64,000 nucleotides of DNA from Anthonomus grandis grandis (taxonomy: Eukaryota > Arthropoda > Insecta > Coleoptera > Curculionidae), in NCBI RefSeq assembly GCF_022605725.1, contig NC_065546.1:33848227-33912226 (forward strand), read 5' to 3'. Shown in pieces: positions 1 through 9,647 of this stretch; positions within the stretch are counted from its first letter, which is position 1, and every line of letters begins with the position of its first letter. The translations under genes and the position numbers were made by a program. The notes under the pieces are model-generated. The model did no database searches. It saw nothing but the letters and a program-made list of their open reading frames with translations, and was not told the origin of the DNA.

Positions 1-473
1 CGTCGCGTCAATGAAGGGTCTGCTGGACAAGTGGACCCACCGAAGATGGACTGAGTCCCCTGGTATGAGACAGGCCAAAGCGCACATAGGTGGGCACTCT
101 GCCTGTCTCACCAAAAATCTACTACGCCTAAAAAGACGCGAATTTCGGCTAGCGACAGGTCTTTTAACCGGTCACTGGCAACCCGGCGGACAACCCGGAA
201 TGCCGATGGTGCTGTGAGGAGGATGAAACCGTTGACCACGTAGTCGGGGAGTGCCCAGCACTCACGCGCGCCAGGTTCAAATACTTGGGTAACACTTTCA
301 GTGTACCGAGCGACTTTAAGTCCTTCAGATCCTTCAGACCAGAGAGCCTTATCGGTTTCTCTAAGGCCGTTGGGCTCTGGTAACCCCCGGTGGGGCATGA
401 CGGGTCCATCAGGAGACCTATACGCACAACTGCCTTCTCAGCCCACTGTTTTGTCAATTCATTCATTCATTCA
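1..473 (+). mobile_element. 3' end of a non-LTR retrotransposon (RNase H tail)
   Basis: Reading + strand across two frames gives the end of an I/R1/Jockey-type ORF2. First comes a segment with LLTGHW-like residues typical of the end of the RNase H domain. A C-x2-C zinc-knuckle-like stretch follows (CCEEDETVDHV, then GECPALTRARF). The frame closes with the TAA near 382. The 3' UTR ends in ATTC repeats around 460-473, the microsatellite-type tail usual for these elements. A frameshift lies near 190, so this copy is dead. The 5' part is cut off by the window edge. The superfamily is fairly sure; the clade is not. Confidence 0.7.
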
Positions 474-721
474 AGTTATAGTTTGTAACTTTTGCCCTGG
501 TTTCGCACTTATGCGACATAGATTTCTCTATTACATTCGTCCTTGATAATGACGTCTGTCAATATCATTTCTCGTTAAGGGTGACAATGTTATTGGGTAC
601 TTCCGCCTATATTTGTGTTCTGTGACTTCCACGGCATTCTTCACCCAGTAACGCATGGTAATTCTTTGTCCTTTCCAATTCGCCTATCAATGTCATTCGT
701 CGTTGAGGTGATATTTACCAA
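474..721. other. Unassigned spacer
   Basis: No open frame, repeat structure or RNA signal that I can support lies between the non-LTR tail and the MITE. Confidence 0.5.
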
Positions 722-1223
722 AACCGATTCCAAGCGATCTATCGGTTTTAACCGCGGTTAAGCCCTTGGTTCACCTTAAACAGTCCCTTTACAACATAAC
801 CAATTGTGTCCGCTTGGATGTGCTTGGTTGAAGTAGCTTCGTAATTTGTCAGCTGTCACTATCATCATTTTGTTTGTTTTTAAATAATACCCCAGACGCC
901 AGTAATATTATATGTAATTGGTTCTTAAACATAAATATCAAAAAAGAAAACCTATTAGCCATAATAAATTTTGTGTCATTTTTAAAAAGGAAATAATTTG
1001 TTGTTTGTTTTTATTTTTCCCGCACTTATTTCAATATCTTTGACATTTGACGTTTAGAAAACAGCTCCGCACGTGGGTAATTACTGTTCCAAATTGATGA
1101 CGTATAAAAAGCTAATTGGTGACGTCACGTATCTCAAGCGGTTATAACTATAACCGCTTGAACGTGTTTTTAACGGTAATTTGGCTTGAACGGTAATTAC
1201 CGATAGACCGCTTGAAATCGGTT
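722..1223. mobile_element. Putative Tourist-like MITE with 32-bp inverted ends
   Basis: The ends form terminal inverted repeats. The left end reads AACCGATTCCAAGCGATCTA and onward; the reverse complement of the right end reads AACCGATTTCAAGCGGTCTA and onward. About 32 bp match with roughly five differences. CAA flanks both sides (719-721 and 1224-1226), consistent with a 3-bp target duplication as in PIF/Harbinger-derived MITEs. There is no coding capacity. Near the right end is an internal palindrome with 12-bp arms (about 1137-1162, CAAGCGGTTATA and its complement). The family name is inferred from the 3-bp duplication only. Confidence 0.6.
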
Positions 1224-1523
1224 CAAGTTTATGCGGGCAATTAAGCCACTTTAGCGGCTAAAGCGATTAAAGCCTAATTTACACGAGCAAGTAAAACTAT
1301 CGCAAGTTTATATCTGAGAGCCCTTCCAAATAATTTGCATAATGTAAACAGTGTCCGAGAGTCCTCTCCCAACAAGTAACAAAGCTTGCAGTCAAGTAGT
1401 TACGTCATAAATTATTGCAGGTCTAAACAAATCAGGACAGTTCTTAAGCAAGCTTTAGCTTTATAATTTCTTTTCCGTTTTGTTGAAAGTTGGGTGCAAG
1501 TTAAATAGTGCAAGAAAAGCAAA

Positions 1524-3283
1524 ATGGTATGGTCCAAAGAAGATACGTGCGAATTAATAAGTATTTTTGAAGGGTTTCCGGAAATAATAGAAATAAAAAA
1601 CAGCAGGCAGTAAAGTTTATAGCACAAAAAATTAATACAACTGATGCTGAAATTCAATGAAAACTCCATAATCTACACACTCAAGCAAACCAGGAGTGGA
1701 ACAAATTGAAAAAAAGGAAAAGTGGTCAGGGTACTGATGAGAACCATAAGAGTTCCTGGGAATACTTCCATTTAATTAAGTTTATATTTGATCAAAACAT
1801 AACATCAGGGACCGAGCATAATTTATTGGTAAGTAAAAAAGTACTACAGTTTTAAATTATGTATGTTTATTGAAGTTTTACCATTATTTTAAATATGTTT
1901 ATATTGCCAAGAAACTTCACCTTCCGCCGAAACAAAGTAATCACGAAATTCTTCACGGATTTCTTTAGCTATTACTGAGTAATTGTGAACATTGTCGTTT
2001 TGAAGTGGTAACATATTGTCTCTAGGTAGTCCTTCATTGCGCCAATTTCCCATTTCATCATTGTCACCATCAAAAGTACCAGTCGGCGCATATTCATTTA
2101 TAGAGGTGTTACGTGACATAAGAAAATTATGGAGGACACATATTGTGTTTTGTAATTGTTATTACTTTTTCCGGTGCTAGCGGAATGGGTTTTCTTAAAA
2201 TTCGAAATCTAGTTGCTATTATGCCAAATACATTCTCCACGATTCGTCTGGCTCTCGAGAGACGATAATTGTAAATACGATTAATACCAGGTTGATTTCT
2301 AAATGGATATGGTTTCATTAAATATGGTTTAAGCGCAAAGGCATCATCGGCAACGACTAAATATGGTACTATATATATATAATATTGTATTTTCTTGCAA
2401 GGCTGTTGCTAATCCGCTATTATTGAAAACTCCTCCATCAGATACTCTCCCATTCGCTCCAATATCGGCATATGTAATTCTAAAATTAGCATCGGCAAGT
2501 GCCATGAGAACAATACTATTTGTCTCTTTATAATTATAGTAATAACTTCCACTGCCAGGAGGTACTTGTATAACAATATGCTTTCCGTCTAATGCTCCCA
2601 AACAATGAGGAAAGTTCCATTTTTCTTCAAACTGCTTTGCAATCTTTTTCCATTATTTTTCTGTAGTAGGTGCGTAAAAGTTGAGCTTTTGTTACATTTT
2701 GTAGGATGTATCAGAAAAGGCAGCTGAAACGTATTTGCAAGAGTCAAGTTAGGCAACTGAGGTAACGCCCAAGACTGCCATTACTAACAAATGCATAAAA
2801 AAGAAACGTAGTGCTATTGACAATGATGCTATGGAAAAAGCCATCACCGAACTTAATAAGCCATCCGATGAATATGATATATTTGGAGAATTCATTGCTT
2901 CTTAAATAAGAAATTTAAAATTTGACCAGAATAAAAGGAAATAAAAACGAATAATTCAGAAAGCTATTTTAGACATGTCCGAAATGGACGATAATGAAAG
3001 AAGTTTATCAGCTCCCTCAATACACTCACATACATCAGTCAGTTCCAATAATTTTGAAGATAATTTTTATTCTGTTTCATCACCACCACATTTAACCCAA
3101 TTGACTCAGTCACATTCACAAACATCTTCCACTGTTCAGTATCAAGAATTAGGTAAACAAGAAAAATAAATCGTTTTATTATTTTTACCTTAAAGTATTC
3201 ATTTTTTAGTGCCTCGTTCAGAGCCTGACAGCATTCCAGAATTATCGCTGAGATCGTACATACAGGGATACGAAACAGTTTAA
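1524..3283 (+). pseudogene. MADF/BESS-like accessory protein of Harbinger element
   Basis: Exon 1 (1524-1829) starts MVWSKEDTCELISIFEGFPE and carries a MADF-like domain ending in SSWEYFHLIKFIFD. It closes on a good donor (TTG|GTAAGTA). The intron runs to an acceptor at 2703 (TTACATTTTGTAG). Exon 2 (2704-3152) has a BESS-like EYDIFGEFIAS segment and a Ser-rich stretch. A last exon (3210-3283) ends YIQGYETV-stop. In-frame stops and frameshifts occur after NSRQ in exon 1, after QESS and FIAS in exon 2, and near 2945. In Harbinger elements this partner protein binds the ends and helps the transposase. Intron 1 contains the antisense transposase 3' exon. Confidence 0.7.
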
Positions 3284-3709
3284 TTGTTGAATGTTTAATT
3301 TTGGTTCTGATTTTGTATAAAAAAATAAAATATTTTAGTTATTTGTATTTGAAACTTTTTAAAACTTACCTGTGGCCAAAAACTTCAACGTTAGCGCTAA
3401 CCGTTCTCTTGGTTTGATGGATTCACGCATATTTGTATCCAATTTTGATATTTTGTCGGCAATTAAATGCAGTAAAAAGTTAAAATCGGTTTCTAACATA
3501 CGTACGAAATTTTTAAATTTGTTTGGATCTTCATTTCTTAACTCATCTAACAACATCGCATAAGCGCCAAGAGTAGGCCTTCTTGCTATCCATTCTTTCA
3601 CCCAAATTCTTTTCCTAGTCTTTTTTCGTTGTTTTTGGAAAATTGCATTAAGGACAACAACGGCAGCTGCAGCTCTCTTTCTGCGGCTAGACATTTTTCC
3701 ATCTAGCAA
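1889..3709 (-). pseudogene. HARBI1-like Harbinger transposase
   Basis: Exon 1 (3709-3370) encodes the N-terminal region ending LTLKFLATG, with a clean donor (CCACAG|GTAAGT). The downstream part (about 2690-1889) holds the DDE_4 nuclease core: KWNFPHCLGALDGKH with the first catalytic Asp, then YADIGANGRVSDGGVF with the second. The terminal region has YRLSRARRIVENVFGIIATR, where Glu is the third acidic residue. About 35 residues normally lying between LATG and the PTTE segment cannot be found. There is also a stop before WKKIAKQ and a gap or frameshift near 2340 and 2120. The family is certain; the copy is non-functional. Confidence 0.85.
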
Positions 3710-3894
3710 ACACTATACTACGCAAAACCAATCACTCCATCCTATGTATACACCCAAAATTACTTGCCGCAAGTATTGTCTAGCTAGAGCACTTGCCGAT
3801 AGAAATTGCTGCAAAAATTTGCTTCAGTGTAAACACTTCCACAAGTTACTCTCACAAGTACTATCGCAATTTACTATCTCGTGTAAACTACGCT

Positions 3895-4739
3895 TTAGAG
3901 ATATTTAAATTTGTCTCTAGTATGTATGTACATGAGAGGGCTAAGAAAGGGATTCCACCTTATGATTGAACAGCTGTTAACCATTGCCAACCTAAGAATT
4001 TAAAAAAAAAATTGGTTGAGCTGACTAGTTAGTTTATTACTTGAATATTAGCTGACTAGTTGAAGAAGTGATAACAAAATGATTTGGCAAAAAATTAACA
4101 CCTAGCCTTAAAATATCAGTTTATTTATTTTTTAAATTATGTACATATTTGTGTTTTTGTTTTGTTTGTATAACATTTTATTTAATAAATCGCAACTCGT
4201 GTTTTTAAAAAATAATTCATTAAACAAAAGAATACAATTTATGTTACAATGTTGCAAAGCTTACTTATGACTGCGCTAAGATGACTAACTCATAGAGTAA
4301 TTAAAAGTATTTAATATTCATTTCTCTATGGACCAACTATTCCTTTTTAACATCCTCTATATATATACTTATAAATGCTGAATAAGCTGTGACAATTATT
4401 ATCTTAAACTAAACTTATATTAAGCATAAGTGGCCATATAATTGTAGCACTGAGAGTTGAATCGGTTGAGCGATGACAGGTGTTTGCGTTATTATACACA
4501 GAACACAAATATATAGTTATTATATATCGTTTAAACCATCTGCTAAATATTTAGCGCATATTATCGAAAATAAACTTATTAAAGGTTTAAAGAACATGTC
4601 ATTTTTAAGATAAGAAATGGATATTCTGTGCTGAAATCTATATATATATATAAATCTATATATTTTCTCTCAAGCATTTTAAGCCCTAACCTTAAAAAAT
4701 TGCTTGTGATTCGGTGATTTGATTACCATTAAACTTTTA
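3895..4739. other. AT-rich spacer, no gene seen
   Basis: There is low-complexity AT sequence with a short TA run near 4643-4656. No supported ORF or inverted ends. Confidence 0.5.
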
Positions 4740-5075
4740 TAAAGCTATCTACGGTCTCTCTCTTGATAAGTCTGATGCGGCCAGAATTCAGAAGCTTCAA
4801 AACTGTTGTCTAGGGTTGATTTATGTTGTGGGGAGAAGAGACCATATATCTCATAAGTGAACTGAAGCAAACTGGCTGAGTATGCACTGCCGACGTGACT
4901 ATACACTCTGTTTTTTTAAATATAATCCTAAAAATTTAAAACAGCTCCGTATTTATTAAAAAAATTTCTTATGGATGTGCATAATCTTAGCATTCGAGCG
5001 AAGGATCTTCTAACTATCCTATCGCATAATAAAGAATTATTTTTCATAGCTGCTCCACAACCATTTTCTTCCTTT
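4740..5075 (+). mobile_element. F-type non-LTR RT 3' fragment
   Basis: Broken frames read RIQKLQNCCLGLIYVVGRRD, then EANWLSMHCRRDYTL and DVHNLSIRAKDLLTI. The better-preserved copy at 59400-59945 has the same order of motifs (RIQKLQNSCLRLIFGIRRRQ, EAGWLNMHNRR, DVHNLNIRRKNLLTI). This is the thumb/C-terminal region of a reverse transcriptase. It is several times frameshifted and ends abruptly where an A-family element begins near 5075-5090. Confidence 0.65.
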
Positions 5076-5084
5076 CATTATACA

Positions 5085-7308
5085 TTACGTGATAAAATAA
5101 ATATCTGCTTTCCCTTGGTTAGACTTAAATCCAAGAGACGAAAACCATGGATCACCGCGGGACTAAAAACATCTGCCCAAAATTTGCGATGCTTAGCAAG
5201 ACTTCGCAAATCTATTGACAATCAATTCATCAGGTCTTATTTTCAGGATTATCGGAAAATTTATAGGCATCTGATAAAAGTCAGAAAGGTATCTAAGGCT
5301 CATTGTATTACAATGAGCGCTTAGATTCGTCCGGTAACAGACAGAAGGAAAGTTGGCTAATCATTAACAAATGTAGGCAGTCTTCTCGTCGGCGGTTGGT
5401 TGAATCGGACTTGGGGCCCGATGATTTCAATGACTATTTTTCTAATATTGCTGAGAAGTTACTGGAAGCAGTTCCCAGTGACGGCGATCCATTGCAGTAT
5501 CTTAATCGGAATGCTATCAACCAATCATTCTTTTTCCACCCTGTAGATGCCACCGAGGTCCTTGAAACAATTCACTGCTTGAAGAATCATAGGTCTTCGG
5601 GTTCCGATGGTATCTCTTCACGTCTGCTGTTACTTCTGCCTGCGAGCGCTTTAGGTGCTTTGGTTTGGGCAATCAATCAGTCATTTCTTCAGGGCGAGTT
5701 CCCATCCTGTTTAAAGGAAGCTATGATTATCCCTCTTCATAAGGGTGGTAGCTTGGACCGACCCTCTAACTTCCGAGAGAATTGTCTCTTTTTTGACCAA
5801 ATACAATGTGCTGTCCCCTAATCAGTATGGATTTCAGTCATCTAAGGGCACGCAGGATGCCATTTTCAGATTCTTGGAGAGTGTGTATCTATCTATGAAC
5901 TCCAAGGAGGCTGCAGCAGCGGTGTTCTGTGATCTGTCCAAGGCCTTTGATTGTGTGGATCATGGAATACTGCTGTCAAAGCTTGATTTTTATGGATTTA
6001 GGGGAGTGGCTTTGGGGTGGTTGAAGTCATACCTGTCTGGCCGCACCCAGAGGGTGGTTGCATCTGGATTTTTGTCAGGGATAGCACATCTTAAATGTGG
6101 TGTACCTCAAGGGTCAGTGTTGGGTCCTATTTTATTTTTATTATACGTTAATGACTTAAGCTCTCTATCACTGCATGGACTAGTGGTTCAGTTTGCCGAT
6201 GATACTACAATTCTGTGGCATAACAAAGATCAAAAAGTAGTCAGATCTCTCATAGTAGAGGACCTTCACAAAATTAAAGAGTGGTGCATCTGCAATCAGC
6301 TTGTATTCAATGTTGATAAGACTTTTGTTCTGGGCTTTAAGTGTAATGTAGAGGGTTTTTTGTTTGATGAGCAGAGCCCACTACATGGTAGGGATTATTG
6401 TCGATTTCTCGGCTTCTTCATTGATTGAGAGTTTAAGGTTTGACAACCACGTTTTGGGCCTCGCTGCTAAACTTTGTTCTGGTTGTTTTGCAGTCAGGGT
6501 TGCCAGGCATGAGTTGGGGGGGTTGTTTGCTCGTTCAGTTTATTTCGCCTTAATAGACTCTCATATCCGTTATGGGTTGCCATTTTGGGGTTTGTGCTCC
6601 AAGGGACTCCTTAACATAATTTTTACTATTCAGAAAAAAGCATTAAGGTATCTGTGTGGTGTTGGTCTGAGAGTCTCTTGTAAACCTCTTTTTGTAGCTG
6701 AAAGAAATTTAACAGTTTTCTCACTCTTTATATTGGAAACTGCACAACACAAACAACTACAAACACACTCATACATAAGTCCGTAAGTCCACCATCCTGC
6801 ACCAGTCATAATACTCGTCAAGTCGGCAACTTATCTCTTTCAATCCCCACCTCCTCACTTACGAGAAACTCTCTTATATTTATTAGTCGTAAAATATTTA
6901 ATCATGTTCCTTTTTCGATTAGGACTGTTACAGACCTTAAAAAGTTTAGGAGAGACCTAAAGAAATTAATCTTACCAAAAGCCTACTACAGCATTGAAGA
7001 GTATTTTAACGATTCATTTTAATATTTAAAATTAACTATATATCTGTTGATCAGGTTTATTTTATTATTATTTTTTTTTTATTATTCTTTTTTTATGTTG
7101 GTTCTCGCCTTTTCTTTTCTTTTCTTCTTTTTTGGTTTTTTCTTTGTTTATATAAAATATGCTTCTATGTACAATCAAAATCGATTCTGTATTCTGTTTT
7201 TGTGCTGTATAACCAAATAAATACTTGTATTATAAATTCTAGGATTAGGAAGCTTTTAGCATAAGTTTGTAAACTTAGCAAATAAAGTATATTTTGACTT
7301 TGACTATT
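5085..7308 (+). mobile_element. A-family non-LTR retrotransposon, 5'-truncated
   Basis: The coding region reads from RRKPWITAGLKTS (linker after the endonuclease) into a full RT: DLSKAFDCVDHGILLSKL, GVPQGSVLGPILFLLY and the catalytic FADDTTILWH. The C-terminal end is LPKAYYSIEEYFNDSF-stop at 7020-7022. The 3' UTR finishes in TTTGACTTTGAC, a short repeat tail. Frameshifts near 5310, 6415 and 6745 and a deletion near 5790 make it dead. The endonuclease domain is missing. Two further copies of the same 3' end lie at 22110-22495 (+) and 27936-28935 (-). Confidence 0.9.
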
Positions 7309-8084
7309 ATTTAGGTTAGGCGTTTTACCTTATGGCATTATCGTTATTAACTAGGGTTACTGCCTACTATATTTTTGTGTTTTGTGGTTACTACAGTAAA
7401 ATATATTACACGATGTAGTTCCATCTCTGCACGTTTACCTGCGTCATGTCATAAGTATGGAATCTTTAATGTATTGTTGTACTTCAAGTAATAAGACCTA
7501 TCATTAGATACTGCATCATTACGGCATCATTGCTATAAGGTGAAACGCGTAACCTAAGTAATATTTGCTTGCTTGTTCTGGGTTATTGTCTTCTGATTCC
7601 AATCGGTTTCACAATATTTGATTATTAAAGACTTTTCCAATAGTAAATTTATAACTTTTGCACGTTGTCGCTTTCCCCACGATGCGTCCGGCATCATCCG
7701 CCCTGTTTACCGACGTGAATAGGTTTAGCCACGAACGGCAGGGGGTAGGTAAGGGTCTGGGAAAGGGATACGAGACTGTGTTAAGGATGACGCGAAAGCC
7801 AACCTAAGCAATAAATTTTACATTTGTGAGACTTTGAATGTATTTTCTTTCTTGTTAGAATTTAACATGCGATTAAATTAAGTATTCGTTATTAAGGTAA
7901 TAATAAACTCATTACTCCGCTGCGTTTCCTTGAAGTAAGTGTAAAGACGCCTTAAGGCCGAAATGCCATGTTTACATTTGTTTACGTGGGGTGGAAGGGA
8001 TGACAGTTTGTCAAGTTGTCAATGACCACGTCACTTAAGTAGGAAACCAACTTTTCAGGATTTTCCTCACAAAAAATCGACAAA
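7309..8084. other. Upstream region of the KDEL receptor gene
   Basis: No coding signal. This stretch should hold the promoter and 5' UTR of the KDEL receptor gene that starts at 8085. I see no clear TATA box. A GC-richer block around 7675-7800 stands out from the AT-rich background. Confidence 0.4.
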
Positions 8085-8989
8085 ATGAACATTTTTAGGC
8101 TACTCGGAGACCTCTCCCATCTCTTAGCCATCATTATCCTGCTTCAGAAAATTTGGTACACCAGGACGTGCGCAGGTAAGCCATTCATCTCCTTGTTTTA
8201 AATACATCAATGTCCTGGCCGGCAGTATTTTGGTCAATATTTAGGAGTATTTCAACTGTACGACCCAAATAACAATATTTATCAAATATTTAACATCCTA
8301 ACTTAATTGACTTAAATCAATTTACTCTTCTGTTACAGGCATTTCAGGCAAATCACAAATTCTTTTTGCACTGGTTTATACCTCAAGATATTTAGATTTG
8401 GTATCCTCTTATGTCTCACTGTACAACACGTCGATGAAAGTGGTTTTTCTCGCTAGTTCCTATGCCACCCTCTATTTGATTTACCTTAAGTTTAGAGCTA
8501 CTTATGATAGGAACCATGATACTTTCCGCATTGAATTTTTGGTCTTACCATCTATTTTGTTTGCCCTGTTGATTAATCACCAATTCAGTTTCTTGGAGGT
8601 AAGTTTATTTATTTAGTAGAGAAATAATAAACCATTGATTTTTTTTAGGTCTTGTGGACATTTAGTATTTATCTTGAATCTGTAGCAATTCTTCCCCAAT
8701 TATTCTTAGTAAGCAAAACCGGAGAGGCTGAAAGTATTACTTCCCATTATCTGTTTGCTTTGGGATCCTACAGGGGGCTGTACATCTTAAACTGGATCTA
8801 CCGGTACTGGAATGAGGGCCACTATGATTTGATTGCCATAATAGCCGGTATTATCCAGACTGTACTATATTGCGACTTCTTCTATTTGTATGTTACCAAA
8901 GGTAAGTGATTTTGGAGTGCCATGCAATTGTTTTCAATGTAAGTTCTATTTTAGTATTAAAGGGGAAGAAGTTACAACTTCCAGCATAA
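8085..8989 (+). CDS. KdelR: ER lumen protein-retaining receptor (KDEL receptor)
   Basis: This is a seven-helix Golgi/ER membrane receptor that binds the C-terminal K/HDEL signal of escaped ER chaperones and returns them in COPI vesicles. There are four exons: 8085-8175, 8339-8598, 8649-8901 and 8955-8989. All have GTAAG donors and pyrimidine-rich acceptors, and together they give 639 nt and 212 aa, the usual family length. The start MNIFRLLGDLSHLLA, the SYRGLYILNWIYRY segment, the YCDFFYLYVTK segment and the C-terminal KVLKGKKLQLPA are family hallmarks. The terminal lysines are the COPI-type retrieval signal. The gene looks intact and functional. It runs convergently to the coenzyme A synthase 3' end 660 bp downstream. 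Confidence 0.97.
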
Positions 8990-9647
8990 GAGGTACCTTG
9001 AGTAAGTGTTCTTTTGGCAGAATAATTTTGTTTTAAGTATAAATTGTTCAAAAAAGATAGTAAATATTGTTTAATTGGAAATTAGTAAAAAGGTGGTCTT
9101 TGGAATGGGAATGAATTATACAAGAAGTCTGATTATGATGTAATTAACTTGTTTGGATCCCCCAGGATCACCACATTATTATCAGCTTCAACTTATTGTA
9201 CTTTTGTAATTATTATTAACAATTATAGATGTTTTCTATGTAACAAGTTAGGTAAATAGATTATAGACATTTTTCAACATAAATGTTCTTTAAGTTTTAT
9301 TTTTTTAAACTAAGATTAATTCGTGAATAGTGTTTGATATCCAAAGAGTTTTGCTCCAAGTACTTAGTACTTTAACATTAAGCTTTTTAGGTCTAATTTT
9401 ATAAATATTATTAAACCGAGCTATACAGGAACAGTCTTTGGCATGCCAGTTTGTTTGTTTTTTATTTACATTGTTTGTAAATTAATAAACATCTCTCTTT
9501 AAGTAAAAGTTTTTTTTTAAAGTAAAACACTAATTAAAACATAATAAACAATACCATTATATTTCATAAACCTACAACTATCACAATCATTCACAATATT
9601 CCCCACTATAATAATAAAAATAGCATTTTTCATTAAAAAAATGTGTG
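8990..9647. other. Convergent 3' UTR region
   Basis: This is AT-rich sequence between the stop codons of the KDEL receptor (+) and coenzyme A synthase (-). Both 3' UTRs and poly(A) sites should lie here. AATAAA-type hexamers occur on the + strand near 9482 and 9543. Confidence 0.5.

Larger units (their letters stand above)
1271..3894. mobile_element. PIF/Harbinger DNA transposon, decayed
   Basis: The left end (AGCCTAATTTACACGAG) matches the reverse complement of the right end (AGCGTAGTTTACACGAG), giving inverted repeats about 25 bp long with the shared core TTTACACGAG. The flanks are TAA on the left and TTA on the right, so a TWA-type 3-bp target site is plausible but not exact. The element carries the two expected Harbinger genes: a DDE_4 transposase on the minus strand and a MADF/BESS-like DNA-binding protein on the plus strand. 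The exons of the two genes alternate along the DNA instead of lying side by side. Both genes are broken. Confidence 0.85.

Noticed and set aside
5303..5821. Considered as a separate host gene
   Set aside because: It is an internal piece of the A-family RT, separated only by frameshifts from the flanking pieces.
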